Source of the DNA: Eremophila alpestris peregrina | Taxonomy: Eukaryota; Chordata; Aves; Passeriformes; Alaudidae | DNA length: 64,000 nucleotides | Assembly (NCBI GenBank): GCA_009792885.1 | Contig: WMCF01000110.1 | Span: 124,001-188,000 of the forward strand | Direction: 5' to 3' | Shown here: piece after piece, positions 47,841 through 57,868 of the stretch | How positions within the stretch are numbered: the first letter of the stretch is position 1 | Layout: every line of letters starts with the position of its first letter | Program-made: the position numbers and the translations under genes | Notes under the pieces: model-generated | The model's input: the letters and a program-made list of their open reading frames with translations, nothing else | What the model was told of the DNA's origin: nothing | The model's database searches: none

Positions 47841-50800
47841 GGTAACTTTACACATTTTAAACAATTTTCAGTATTTCTATAAGCCTTTTCTTTTATGCTG
47901 TTGCTTTTTTAGAACAAAATAAAGCAGTGAGCTGCAGTTAACATCAGTGATTTCTTGATTTAATCAACAATCTGCAATATTAAATTTCCGTAACACTAAA
48001 GACTCGGGAGAATGTTAATACAACTTCTGTCTTCCCAGAATGCCATTTGTGTTGTTCAGTTCTTTTGTTTGTTTTTAAATATTCGAGGTACATTCTTTTC
48101 TATCTCTCTTTCTGTGTACTTTAAAACATGCTGTGGAACCCCCCATCTCAGTGATACCTCCATTAGCAGAGTACAGCCTATGTGCCATATCAGATACACT
48201 TGACTATAGACGAGCTGGTCTTCTTTTAAATAAGGATAAAGAAAGATGGCATGGGTCTCTTAGTGCTATCTTTTAATTAAAAAATAATTACAGCATGGCA
48301 TTGAGTTAAGAGGAGTTTTTGTAAGGAGGCTTGTTTAATTCATCATTATACATGATTCTTAATATTGAAAAATATTTTGCTAATCTGCGCAACAAAACAG
48401 CAAAGGAAAAATATAACTCTTAACGAAGTTCCTTAATGAGGAAGACATGACAAAAAAATACAGCTGAAGGTACAAAAAATACAAGCAAATTGTACATACA
48501 TACAAAGTGCATACAAAAATAAAACTAAGAACAGTATTTCCCATCTCCCTTCTTCCCTCTCCATTCGGGGAAATGTGATAATGGGTTTCATGACGCATCT
48601 AAGCAACCCTGTCTTGGCCCTTCATATGAATTGCTATCAGCCTGGAAGGTATTTAAGAAAGCAAGATGGAGATAGGCAGCTCCTACTACTTTAATACGAA
48701 AATTTTTACGTTGAAACATGGTATCCTGTGCCCTGTGGCTGGATTAAAGTCTGTGTTAACAGGATTGCTGTTTTTCAATAAATCTCAGCAATTCAAGATC
48801 TGAAGCAGTTGGTGATGTGTAAAACTCTTGATGTGACACTGATAATAAACTTTTCATATTTCTGCTTATGGAATTGTTGGTACAGTACTCCCACTATAGC
48901 ACTGCCTAGCAATTAATCTGAGATTAATTAATTAATAAACCTTGCTTCTCCACTGCCATGGTACTTTGCTTAAATATACCATATTTTCAGTACCTGATGG
49001 GTAGGATTTGCTTTAATTTCTTCCTAGAGTCTGATATAATCCATGATCTTAAGTTAGGTGATGAGGCACAATAAAGGTCTAACAAAAATAGTGTATATTC
49101 TTGCTATGCTGGCATCCAAACTGAGACATAGAAAAAGGCAGAATATGGCCTAATGCTGGTATTCATACAAGGAGGTAATGTCAGGCATTCCTGTTGTCCA
49201 GGTACTGTATTCCCTGGGAAACAGAGGTGATGCCAATAGGTGGATTGGCTGGTTAGGACAGTAGAGTGGTTGGAAGAGTGAGAAAGCAAAGGAGGAAGGC
49301 AAATGCAGAATTACCAGACAGTTTGGCACAGATGTAACTAAACAAATTTGTGTCGATGCAAATTTTAATTCCCACAAGAATACATTATCCAGAGGAAATC
49401 TGAGTTAAAGATATGTGAGTTCAGCTGTAGACTGGAACAGTATCTTGTGCACTGCCATAAATCACATACACAAGCCCATAACTTTTCCAATTATTATCTG
49501 CTTTAATTGAGGCCAGGAATAGCCAGGCTTTCAAAGGCAAACCCAATTAAGAGTAGCAGGTTACCATAAGAGGTGGTCTGTCAGTCCTCCACTCCCTGGC
49601 TAATACACAAAACCTCAGAACCACCAGTATTAAGAAGCATCCTTTCTGAGTGAGAAGGGACACTGTCTTCTCTTGTGCAGGTGTAACATGACCTAATCTG
49701 CTGCTATAGAGAGATCTCTCCCTATAGTAAAAACCAGATTTAAATGATGGAGCAGCATGCTCAAATACCTACATAGCGAAGACCAGTGAAGACCACTGCC
49801 AGCTCTAAATCCAATAGAAAGGGACTGTAACCTTGTCTGAAATCTGCTAGTCTGACTTTGTTCCTCTGGGAATTGCTGACCACCATCTGGCATGAATTTA
49901 AGCAGAAGCCAGAACCCTTTATTCCCATCACAGTGCCCCTATAATCGCCTGCTGCAGGGACGAGGTGTGACTGTTCCTTGTGTATGCCAAGGCAGCTTCT
50001 TGTTTCCTTTTTACCAGGTACCCTGCAGTTTCTCATTGGTTAGAAGGACAGTGTCTAGTCTTCCTTAATATTCGATTCATTGTGCTAAACCCTGCTACTT
50101 TTGCAAGCACAGTACAATTTCTAAAATACAGCCACAGCCTCGTGTATTCATGTTATGTAGTCTGTGATTGATATACCTGTCCAAACAGCTCATCTTTCAC
50201 TGTTTTACAGAACTAAAGTTAGAAAAATCAATGTGTCATTGCTCATTATGAGGAAATGGATATCTCTGCAAATTATGCAAAATCAGTGAAGGTTGCAAAG
50301 CTATTCATAGGTGGTGAAAAAGCAGCAAATGAATGGTTATATACCAGCACATCTTGGAAAATCTTAGATTAAATTTAAACAGTGTTAATAATTTAAATGT
50401 GAAATGAAACTAGTATTTTTTTTTTTAGCTAACTGCTGCTACAATAATTACCCCTATGTAGCAGATGCCATACATTAGATGCAATGTTTGAACTTCCCCT
50501 TTTTCCTAATCATCATGAACATCATGTTGAAGCATATATATAAGACTTCTATACCTTTCAAAACAATAGGGTTCAGCATTATCACCATTAAATCTTTAGG
50601 TACCTCTAATTTAAATAGAACAGTGAAATGACAACTAATTTAACTGTTTAATACCTTTTAGAATTCAATCCACAGTAAGTTAAAATTGAGTAATCACTGG
50701 GTGTATTTAGGTTATTCTAGAATGAGTTACATCACACCTTAAAACTATAGACTACATATGCTCCTACTCCTAGCAGTTTCATGCTCTGGAACTGATTTCA

Positions 50801-52805
50801 AAGTCAACAACAGAAACACAACAAGCTTAAGCAAATTGCTTCATACGGGTAAATTCTATCACAAGCAATAAACATAACAGTAATGGAAAGAGTGATAGGT
50901 AGACTATGTGAGAAGTAAATGTTTCAATTAACACATTATAAGGTCAAGAAGTTTAAGAGTCTGGGCAGTTCCATAATATAAACCACAGTATTTTACCTAC
51001 TAAATCTTGCAGTTAGATTAATTTAGTGTATTAAATCATAGAATCCTATAATAAAAATAGTTAAGAATTAGAGTTAGCATATTGGATTTTAACAATCAAT
51101 TTCTTCTTTCTAATTGAGAAACATATCTTAATGGAAAAATTCATCCCATGATGGAAGACATATAGAAATTAAACTCTAAACAGAACAATAGGACACCTGA
51201 ACTATCCCAGTGTAACATATGAAGGAACTTGTTCCATGTGAGTTTATACATAAGGAAATAGGAACCTTCATTTACAGGATGGATGCTTTAGATGTGTAAA
51301 TATGACCTTAGGCACAGTTACTCATTTTGCAAATATATTTTTTATGTCTCACATGCAAATACTAGTTTCTATATGGTCAGCAAGTGTATACAGAAGATTT
51401 TATGGCACCATGTGAGCAGATGTTTTAAAACTTAACTGGCTTCATACAGATCTGATGTCCAGGAAATTAGATCTGGCTACATCTTAGATAAAGAAACATC
51501 TTTTACATGAATCAGCATTTTATCTCCTTACTTTTCAGTTTTCAGTGACACAATTCATGAAGACATTAATTCAAAAATGTAGGTCAAAAATAATTGATTT
51601 TTTTTTCCTGATAACTTACATGGAATTTTTCCCCCCCTGGACACTGACATGAAAATTTTAAATTCAAAATAACTCCCACTATTATTATTTTATAAGCTTC
51701 ATTATATAAATATTCCTTGAAATGACCAATTACATATTACACTACATTATATTACAGCCACATCTAGAGTTTTACTCTTTATTTTTTCTAATAACCAGGA
51801 CATCAATTTCTACCATCAATGCAGAATATGAGTCCACTGACTAATATATTAATTAAAGATTTTTGTTGATTTTTATAGGTTATACATACAGCTATGCCTC
51901 ACAGAAATATCCTTTATTTGAATACAAGATACAGGTAGATGTTTTATATTAAGCCATTGGAACTAATAAGCACAAACTGAGAAATTATTTTATTGGAATG
52001 AGAGAGAATGATGCATTCCTCAATGGTGCTATTACTGTTTATTTTAAAATTTCAGTGTAAATAGCACAGAAAAGTAGCCAAATTTGAAATGAAAGACAGT
52101 CCTCCATGCAACAGCTGGGTTTATCCTGCTCAGGTTACATCAACAGTCTCAAAGGAAATTCTGTAGGTATTAAGAGTGTAGTTATATTTTCCTGTTTGCT
52201 CATTCTTATAATGCTTTTTTCCTCTCCCTGGCTGCTGTAGAAGCACCTGTATAAACATCTAGAAAATACCTAAGCAGCTGCAAAAATATGAAGATGTTTG
52301 TCAACATGTAACTTCTGTCCATCAACAAGTCAGAGATATACTGCAGAAACCTAAGCTCCATCATTACTGAGAACCCTTATGGAAGTTAGATGTAATTAAT
52401 TATGGAAGTTATTACATGCAAATATTTTCATGTTTAAAATTGAAAAAAAAAAAGCTGTCCTTTTCAATTCAGTTTTTCTTATGAAAAGAACTCAAGAACT
52501 AACTAATCATCTTCCAAAGATGAGGATAATTTTAATGTTGCTTAAAATGTAACATAATTGTTCAGTGCATCTATATATGGAGTCACTATATACAGCCTCA
52601 TGGGGGAATTCAAATATCCTTTTTATGAAGGCATAAATTATAAATACAGGTAAGTATGAATAATAAGGTTTCTCTTGCATTTAAATACAGACAATAATAT
52701 GGAATTTTAATAAAAGGATCACAGCCATTAAGGAAGACTGATAGAGCAATCATGTAGCACCTTTTTGTATGCTACTAAAGTTAAAGGGGTGTTGGGTTGA
52801 CAGGG
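47841..52805. other. Intergenic, no gene recognised
   Basis: Nearly 5 kb of AT-rich DNA without a recognisable repeat or gene. 50200-52780 is particularly AT-rich and free of interspersed elements that I can recognise; any regulatory elements would need cross-species alignment to see. Confidence 0.5.
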
Positions 52806-53250
52806 TGTCATGGCTTAAAAGCCCAGCTAGCAGCCAAGCCCCAGACAGCCGCTGGTTTACTGCCCCACCAGTAGCACTAGGGAGGGGATTGGAATGGTGA
52901 AAGCCAAAAAACTCATGGGCCGAGATATAGACAATTCAGCAGGGAGAGCAAAAATCATGCACACAAGAAAAACAAGGAATCAATTCACCGCTTCCCAAGG
53001 GAATGCAGTTGTTCAGCCATCTCCAGGAGAGAGGGTGCCATCACATGTAATGGTGACTTGGAGAAAAAAATGCCATCACTCCGAATGTTCTCCCACCTCC
53101 TCCTTCTTATCTCTATATACTGAGCATGATGTCACATGCTTTGGAATACCCCTTTAGTCAGTTGGGGTGCCTGTCCTGGCTGTGTCTCCTCCCAGCCCCT
53201 ATGCACCCACAACTTACCTGCCAGCATGACAAGTGTATGAAAAACAGAAA
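52806..53250 (-). mobile_element. ERVL-type LTR, partial
   Basis: On the plus strand it begins TGTCATGGCTTAAAAGCCCAGC, the reverse complement of the LTR 3' end. It includes a TATATAC box near 53114 (reads GTATATAGAG on minus) next to GAGCATGATGTCACATGC and GGAATACCCCTTTAGTCAG. The 5' part of the LTR is missing beyond about 53250. The family matches the older fragments at 3180 and 40675. Confidence 0.75.
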
Positions 53251-54054
53251 AGCAATATAAGGTAGCATTACAAGTAGGAAGAAACAGCACTCTCTACAAG
53301 TGCTTATTTTATACCTGTGGGAGTACAAGGGGAAGAACTGGAACAGTTGGAGCATTCCAGCTTCTTCCTTACAGGAAAACTGCTTTCTAATCACTCCACC
53401 CTACGACAGAAGGACTGAAAATTCATCTGCTGTTATTCATGTCTGAAATAGGCTAACACTTTAGAAAAGCAGAAATAAACTGTGCTCAGGCAGAAGACAG
53501 AGGCAGGAAATAAGGAGTGAAAGGGAAGGTTTTGCATCTACTACCGAAGCAACACCTTCTCTTTTAATAACTGAAATACTGTGTCACACTTTATGTGGCT
53601 TTTCACCCTAATAAGCATTAATTATCAGTTTTCAAGTGCTGTAAAAAACCTGAATTGACTCTCTCAAACATCTGTGAAACAGCTTCTTACTTTACTGATG
53701 AAGAAGGAACAACCTTGCTCAAATTACTTGCTCAATGCCATACAAATCATTGACAAGCCCAGCCTGAATACCTGAGCTCCTAATCAGGCATACATCTCCC
53801 TGGAACATCTCCTCCCTGCCACTGTTCTCACAATATGTACTATTATATTAGCTCAGACTAGGGAACATGCAAATGTACTTTTCAGGGGAACTAGCCTGAC
53901 ACCATTCTGACACAGCAGGGATGAAGGACTGACTATCCTAGTACCATTCATACCAAGGATTTCAGAAGAAGAGGGATTTGCAGAAGCTCTAAAAGTATAT
54001 TTTAAAAAAAAGTGGTTACACTTGCTCCTTCATCCCAACACATCCATTAAAAAA
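53251..54054. other. Intergenic, no gene recognised
   Basis: Unremarkable AT-rich DNA between two LTRs. Confidence 0.5.
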
Positions 54055-54060
54055 AAGTCC

Positions 54061-54742
54061 TGTCAGGATTCAAATCCTTCTGGGCTCCATTCACACAGGC
54101 CCAGGAGTCCTCAGAGATGTGAGGACTGAATTAGAACCTTCAGAGAAATTAAAAAATATAAATCCACACAGATATAAGGTAGAAATGCAAGTTTAGTTTT
54201 AATTAAGTAAAGAATATAGTAACTGTCTTAAACAAATAAGAGACTGAAGCAGTTAGTAAGAAGGAACCTAAGACCTAGTTTAAAGTTCAGTAGCTTTGCC
54301 TTTTGCAAAGATAGTTAAGTTCTAGACATAACCAAAACAACGTAACCTTGCTAGGCATTCTTAGATGGAGAAGATAGAATTATGTAAGTAAAATTTGTGT
54401 AAAAATTATGATTACTTTTGCACATCAATCTTAGTTTAGGCTAGGTCTAGCAGAATTGTAGAAAATTTGTGTTTTCGCCTGACTGGCCAAAAATAGAATA
54501 AAATGTACTGCTTTGAGAATGTTAGTATGCTTATGGGACACAGATTACAGTCTTGTTGCTGCTGCTACCGCTACTGCTGCTGCTAAGATGCTGCTGCTTC
54601 TGCTTGGGACATGGGGACTTTACTGTCATGGACTGCAACAACTTCTGCCTTCACGAGGCTGATTTAGCCATGCAATAAAGGACTTGGCTTTTACAACTAC
54701 CCAGCTTCTGGTCTTCAAAGAAGACATGCCCGAAACTTTACA
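54061..54742 (+). mobile_element. Solo LTR, family A, 682 bp, perfect 6-bp target duplication
   Basis: TGTCAGGATTC...ACTTTACA flanked by AAGTCC on both sides (54055-54060 and 54743-54748). Carries GCAATAAAGGACTT near 54675, a GCTGCTGCTACCGCTACTGCT trinucleotide region and the ACAACTACCCAGCTTCTGG end block. This copy defines the borders of the family whose other two copies sit in the large inverted repeat. The 6-bp duplication suggests an ERVK-like integrase. Confidence 0.9.
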
Positions 54743-54764
54743 AAGTCCCATGAAGGCTTGTAGC

Positions 54765-54843
54765 TGTGGTTTGGAGTAGTCCCGAGCGGAGCAGGGAGTT
54801 GGACTCAGGGATCCTTATAGGTCACTTCTGTTGTAAAGGAGTA
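54765..54843 (+). mobile_element. Possible CR1 3'-end scrap
   Basis: GCAGGGAGTTGGACTCAGGGATCCTTATAGGTCACTTC resembles the last part of a plus-strand CR1. Very short. Confidence 0.45.
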
Positions 54844-54845
54844 AT

Positions 54846-55382
54846 GTGATGGTTGGCTCTCACAATTAAGGGATGAATATTACGTGTATGCTAAGAGAAG
54901 TTTTATTGATGTACAGTTATGTTATTGTGATTTGTTGTTTGGAAATTCTCTGTTCTCTCCACAGTCCTCTTTCATCCTCTATGGTTGCCAGGGGGATGGT
55001 CTTGGTCGTTGGGAGATGAGGAGGAAGGGCTGTACCTGTGCCTCTGGCATGAGGAATTTGGGAGGAGGGAAGGCTTGTTATTAGGGGGCGTGGCACAGCA
55101 ACACCTGACCTCCAATCAAGTTGTGAGACAGCAGTCTCCACCAATAGACGGCGAAGAAGAGTTGATTGGCAGACTGTGGGAAGAGCCAGGATTACCTGAG
55201 GCAACCCCCTCCCTCCCCCCCACCTGGGGTATAAAAGGTAGAGCAGCCATTTTGTGATTGAGCACATAGAGGTTTAGTTCCATGCTCCTGGTGCTGCAAT
55301 TTTGTGTTATTCCGCCCTTTGTTGTATTTTGTTAAGGTTTAATAAACCTTTGAAATGTTAAAAGTGAATATTGTTTCTCACA
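54846..55382 (+). mobile_element. LTR, probably solo, with TATA box and poly(A) signal
   Basis: Starts TGTGATGGTTGG; has TATAAAAGG at about 55228 after a C-rich run, an AATAAA signal at about 55340 and a possible end CTCACA at about 55382. No matching target duplication was found, so the right border is uncertain; U5 may extend further. Plus strand, the same as RASA1 and about 2.3 kb upstream of its start codon. Confidence 0.6.
55228..55236 (+). promoter_or_regulatory. LTR TATA box
   Basis: TATAAAAGG preceded by CCCACCTGGGG, a well-formed core promoter element within the LTR, about 110 bp ahead of its polyadenylation signal. Confidence 0.55.
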
Positions 55383-56544
55383 CTTCCAATCCAAGATATT
55401 TCATGATTCTAAAGAGGGAGTCGACTTCCAAGGCTTAAGAAGTGACGCAAGGTGATGAGTTAGAACTTCCAGTGGCTTGGGATGGCAACTTCGCCTGCAA
55501 ATTGAACAGAAAAGGGGTGTCGGGTGCAGAGAGGTAACAGCTCAGATGACACTACTTGGAACCCTTTCTCTGCAGAATTCTTTTTAAATTTAAAACTGTT
55601 CTCACCAAAATAAACCTATGGAAAGAGTGTTGTAGACACATTACCCCCTCCCGAGTGTAATTCTTAGCTGTCCTTCTAGTGCCCACGCCCCCATACATAT
55701 GCTGGTGCCCTGGAAAGCACTTAGAAAAGCTTGCCTCATAAAGGGAATCTTATAAATATTTACACTGCATTTCTATATTTAGGCTTATTGCTACTACTAC
55801 AGTGACAAGGCTGTGTTAAAGTTACTTTGTTTAGAAATCTGTGAGGGAAAGCAAGAAGCAGTAAAGGGAAACCTACAGAGAGAGCAGCCTACAATATTCT
55901 TTGAAATTACAATTTCTTAAAGCAGAAAAACAGCAGTAAATGTATAAACTGAGGACTAGAGCCACTGTGACCCTGGGCACAAAACCTGCATAATTCCACA
56001 TATCTTAGTAGTGTAAGTTGGAAGCAGAGTTTGACCTCAAAAGGAAAGATATGAAACAATTTCAGCAGATAAAAAGAGCTTGAGAGCTGTGAAAGTGGGA
56101 GCAGTAGTTTGTTTTAGTGGCCTCAGGAAAAATTCACTTAATACTTTTGGGTAATGCAAAGCTTTGAAAACCTGAATGTTTAGATGCCTTCTGAGAACTG
56201 TAGAGAAACATGCAAGTGTAAACGTGCTGCTATTTGTCAGCTCTTTTAACACTGGGGAAAAAAATAATCTAAAGATATCTACATATTGTATTGCCTGGTA
56301 ATGGCAATCACATGATGTCTTCTTTATCCCAGAGGTGTGAAGCTGATGTATCAAGTAAATCCACTTGAGAAAAATGGTTGATGATGAAGGTAGGTATAAG
56401 TTTGCAGAAGATGGGGTTGAGAGCTTGCAAGCTTGAGTAACATGAAAAAAATACACTTTCAGGGAAGTACAGACGAGAGTAGCAACCCAGTCACAGTTCT
56501 TATAAGGTAAACAGTACCAACCAGGCTGTATTTTTAAAATTGTT
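55383..56544. other. Upstream flank of RASA1, no gene recognised
   Basis: AT-rich. A 222-codon minus-strand frame (56037-56705) starts inside the CR1 fragment and has no recognisable domain. Confidence 0.5.
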
Positions 56545-56785
56545 AGAAAAGGACAGAATTGTTGAGATTGGAAAATACCACCAGGATCATCGAGTCCAAC
56601 CATCAGCCTAACACTGACGGGTCCACCAGGAAACCACATCCCCATGCACCACATTCCACATGGTTTTTGAACAGTTTCACGGATGGCAAGTCCACCTTGC
56701 CCCAAGAGCCTGTTCCAGCTTGATCAACCTTTCAGTGTTTTTTCCTAATATCTCATCTAATCCTCCCTTGACAAAACAGTTTACA
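56545..56785 (-). mobile_element. CR1 3' fragment
   Basis: AGAATTGTTGAGATTGG...ACCACCAGGATCATCGAGTCCAACC is the reversed CR1 terminus, followed by CATGGTTTTTGAACAG, CAAGAGCCTGTTCCAGCTTG and TTTCCTAATATCTCATC. Minus strand. Confidence 0.9.
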
Positions 56786-57085
56786 CCTGTTCTATCAATA
56801 CCTGAAGGGACAGAATAGTGAGGTGGGGATTGTTCTCTTCTCCTGTGCCCTGCAGAGGCAGGACCAGGGGAAACAGCCTCAAACCGAGACGTGGGAGATT
56901 CATATTACAGAGAATCATACAGAATAAGCTGAGCTGGAAGACACCCAATGGCGTTTCTTCACTGTTGGGGTGGTCAGGCATTGGAATTATCATCCCTGGA
57001 GGTGATCAAAAGGCATCTGGATCTGGCGCTGGATAATACGTGTTCAGAGTTGTCATGTTGGGTTGAACTAGTGGATCCTGCCCTG
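56786..57085 (+). mobile_element. CR1 fragment, opposite orientation, touching the CpG island
   Basis: TATCAATACCTGAAGGGACAG, CAGAGGCAGGACCAGGGGAAACAGCC, GTTTCTTCACTGTTGGGGTGG and CATCCCTGGAGGTGATCAAAAGGCATCTGGATC follow the plus-strand CR1 tail. A short AGAGAATCATACAGAAT scrap near 56908 may be a nested CR1 end. The 3' end grades into the CpG island. Confidence 0.8.
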
Positions 57086-57479
57086 GTACCGCGCGTTCCC
57101 AGCCCCTCGGCCGCGGAACGAGCCCTTTGTTTTCCCGGCCCGCCCGGCCGCGCTCGCCGGCGCCCGCCGTCCCGCACAGCCCGGCCGGGGTCGCGCCGCC
57201 CGCGCAGGCGCAGAGGCGCCGCGCAAGCGCGGAGCTCCCCGGGCGGGCGGGCGGCGCTTCCCTGGGGCGGCCGCGGGCCGAGGCAGCCGCGCGGGGCCCT
57301 GCGGAGCGGCCCAGCCCCCGCCCAGCCGGGCATTGTTCCCGGCCCGTCTCCGCCGGGAAGTTTCGGCCGCGTCCCGGCTCCGCTGCCTGCCGGGGCGGGG
57401 TGGGGGCAGGGGCCCGGAGCCCCTTTGTCGCCTCCTACCCGGCGTGAGGCGGCCGGCGGAAGGGGGGGCGAGGCTCAAC

Positions 57480-57862
57480 ATGATGGCGGCCGAGGCCACG
57501 GGTGAGGAGGGCGGCTCGGGCGCTGCGGCCGGGACGGCGGGAGCCGCTGCCGCCGGGGACCTGGGGCACTACCCCGCCTTGTGCCGGGGCCGGGCGCCGG
57601 AGCCGCAAGGCCCCTTCCTGGTCTGCGGCGGACCCCCAGGCGAGCCGGCTTTGTGCTCGGTTCTGGGGCTCCTGGAGCTGGGCGCGGGGCCAGCCCCTCT
57701 GACGGCCGCTGGGGCTGCCGATCCCGGCTTCCCCCCGCTGCCGCCGCCGCCGCCCCCGTTGGCCGGGGGGCTGGGGACAGTGGACGAGGGAGACTCGCTG
57801 GACGGGCCGGAGTACGAGGAAGAGGAGGTGGCCATTCCGCTCAACGCGCCCCCCACCAATCA
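57480..57862 (+). CDS. RASA1: RASA1 (p120 RasGAP), first coding exon
   Basis: Encodes the N-terminal region ahead of the SH2-SH3-SH2-PH-C2-GAP domains of RASA1, which switches off Ras at the membrane and binds phosphotyrosine partners. It starts MMAAEATGEEGG; the second ATG is at 57483. The middle is alanine-, glycine- and proline-rich, with a PPLPPPPPP run (a likely SH3 ligand) and the strongly conserved tail LGTVDEGDSLDGPEYEEEEV then IPLNAPPTN. The exon ends CA before GTGAGT, so the split Gln codon matches the known junction leading into WYHGKL of the first SH2 domain. The exon gives about 127 residues, shorter than I recall in mammals, with the loss in the low-complexity part. The first SH2 exon is outside the window. 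Confidence 0.95.
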
Positions 57863-57868
57863 GTGAGT
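57863..57868 (+). promoter_or_regulatory. RASA1: Splice donor of RASA1 exon 1
   Basis: GTGAGT directly after AATCA. A near-consensus donor that leaves two bases of a Gln codon at the exon end. Frames running past it (for example a 247-codon one in another frame) are not coding. Confidence 0.93.

Noticed and set aside
56037..56705. 222-codon minus-strand frame upstream of RASA1
   Set aside because: It begins inside a CR1 fragment and continues through AT-rich DNA with no known domain.
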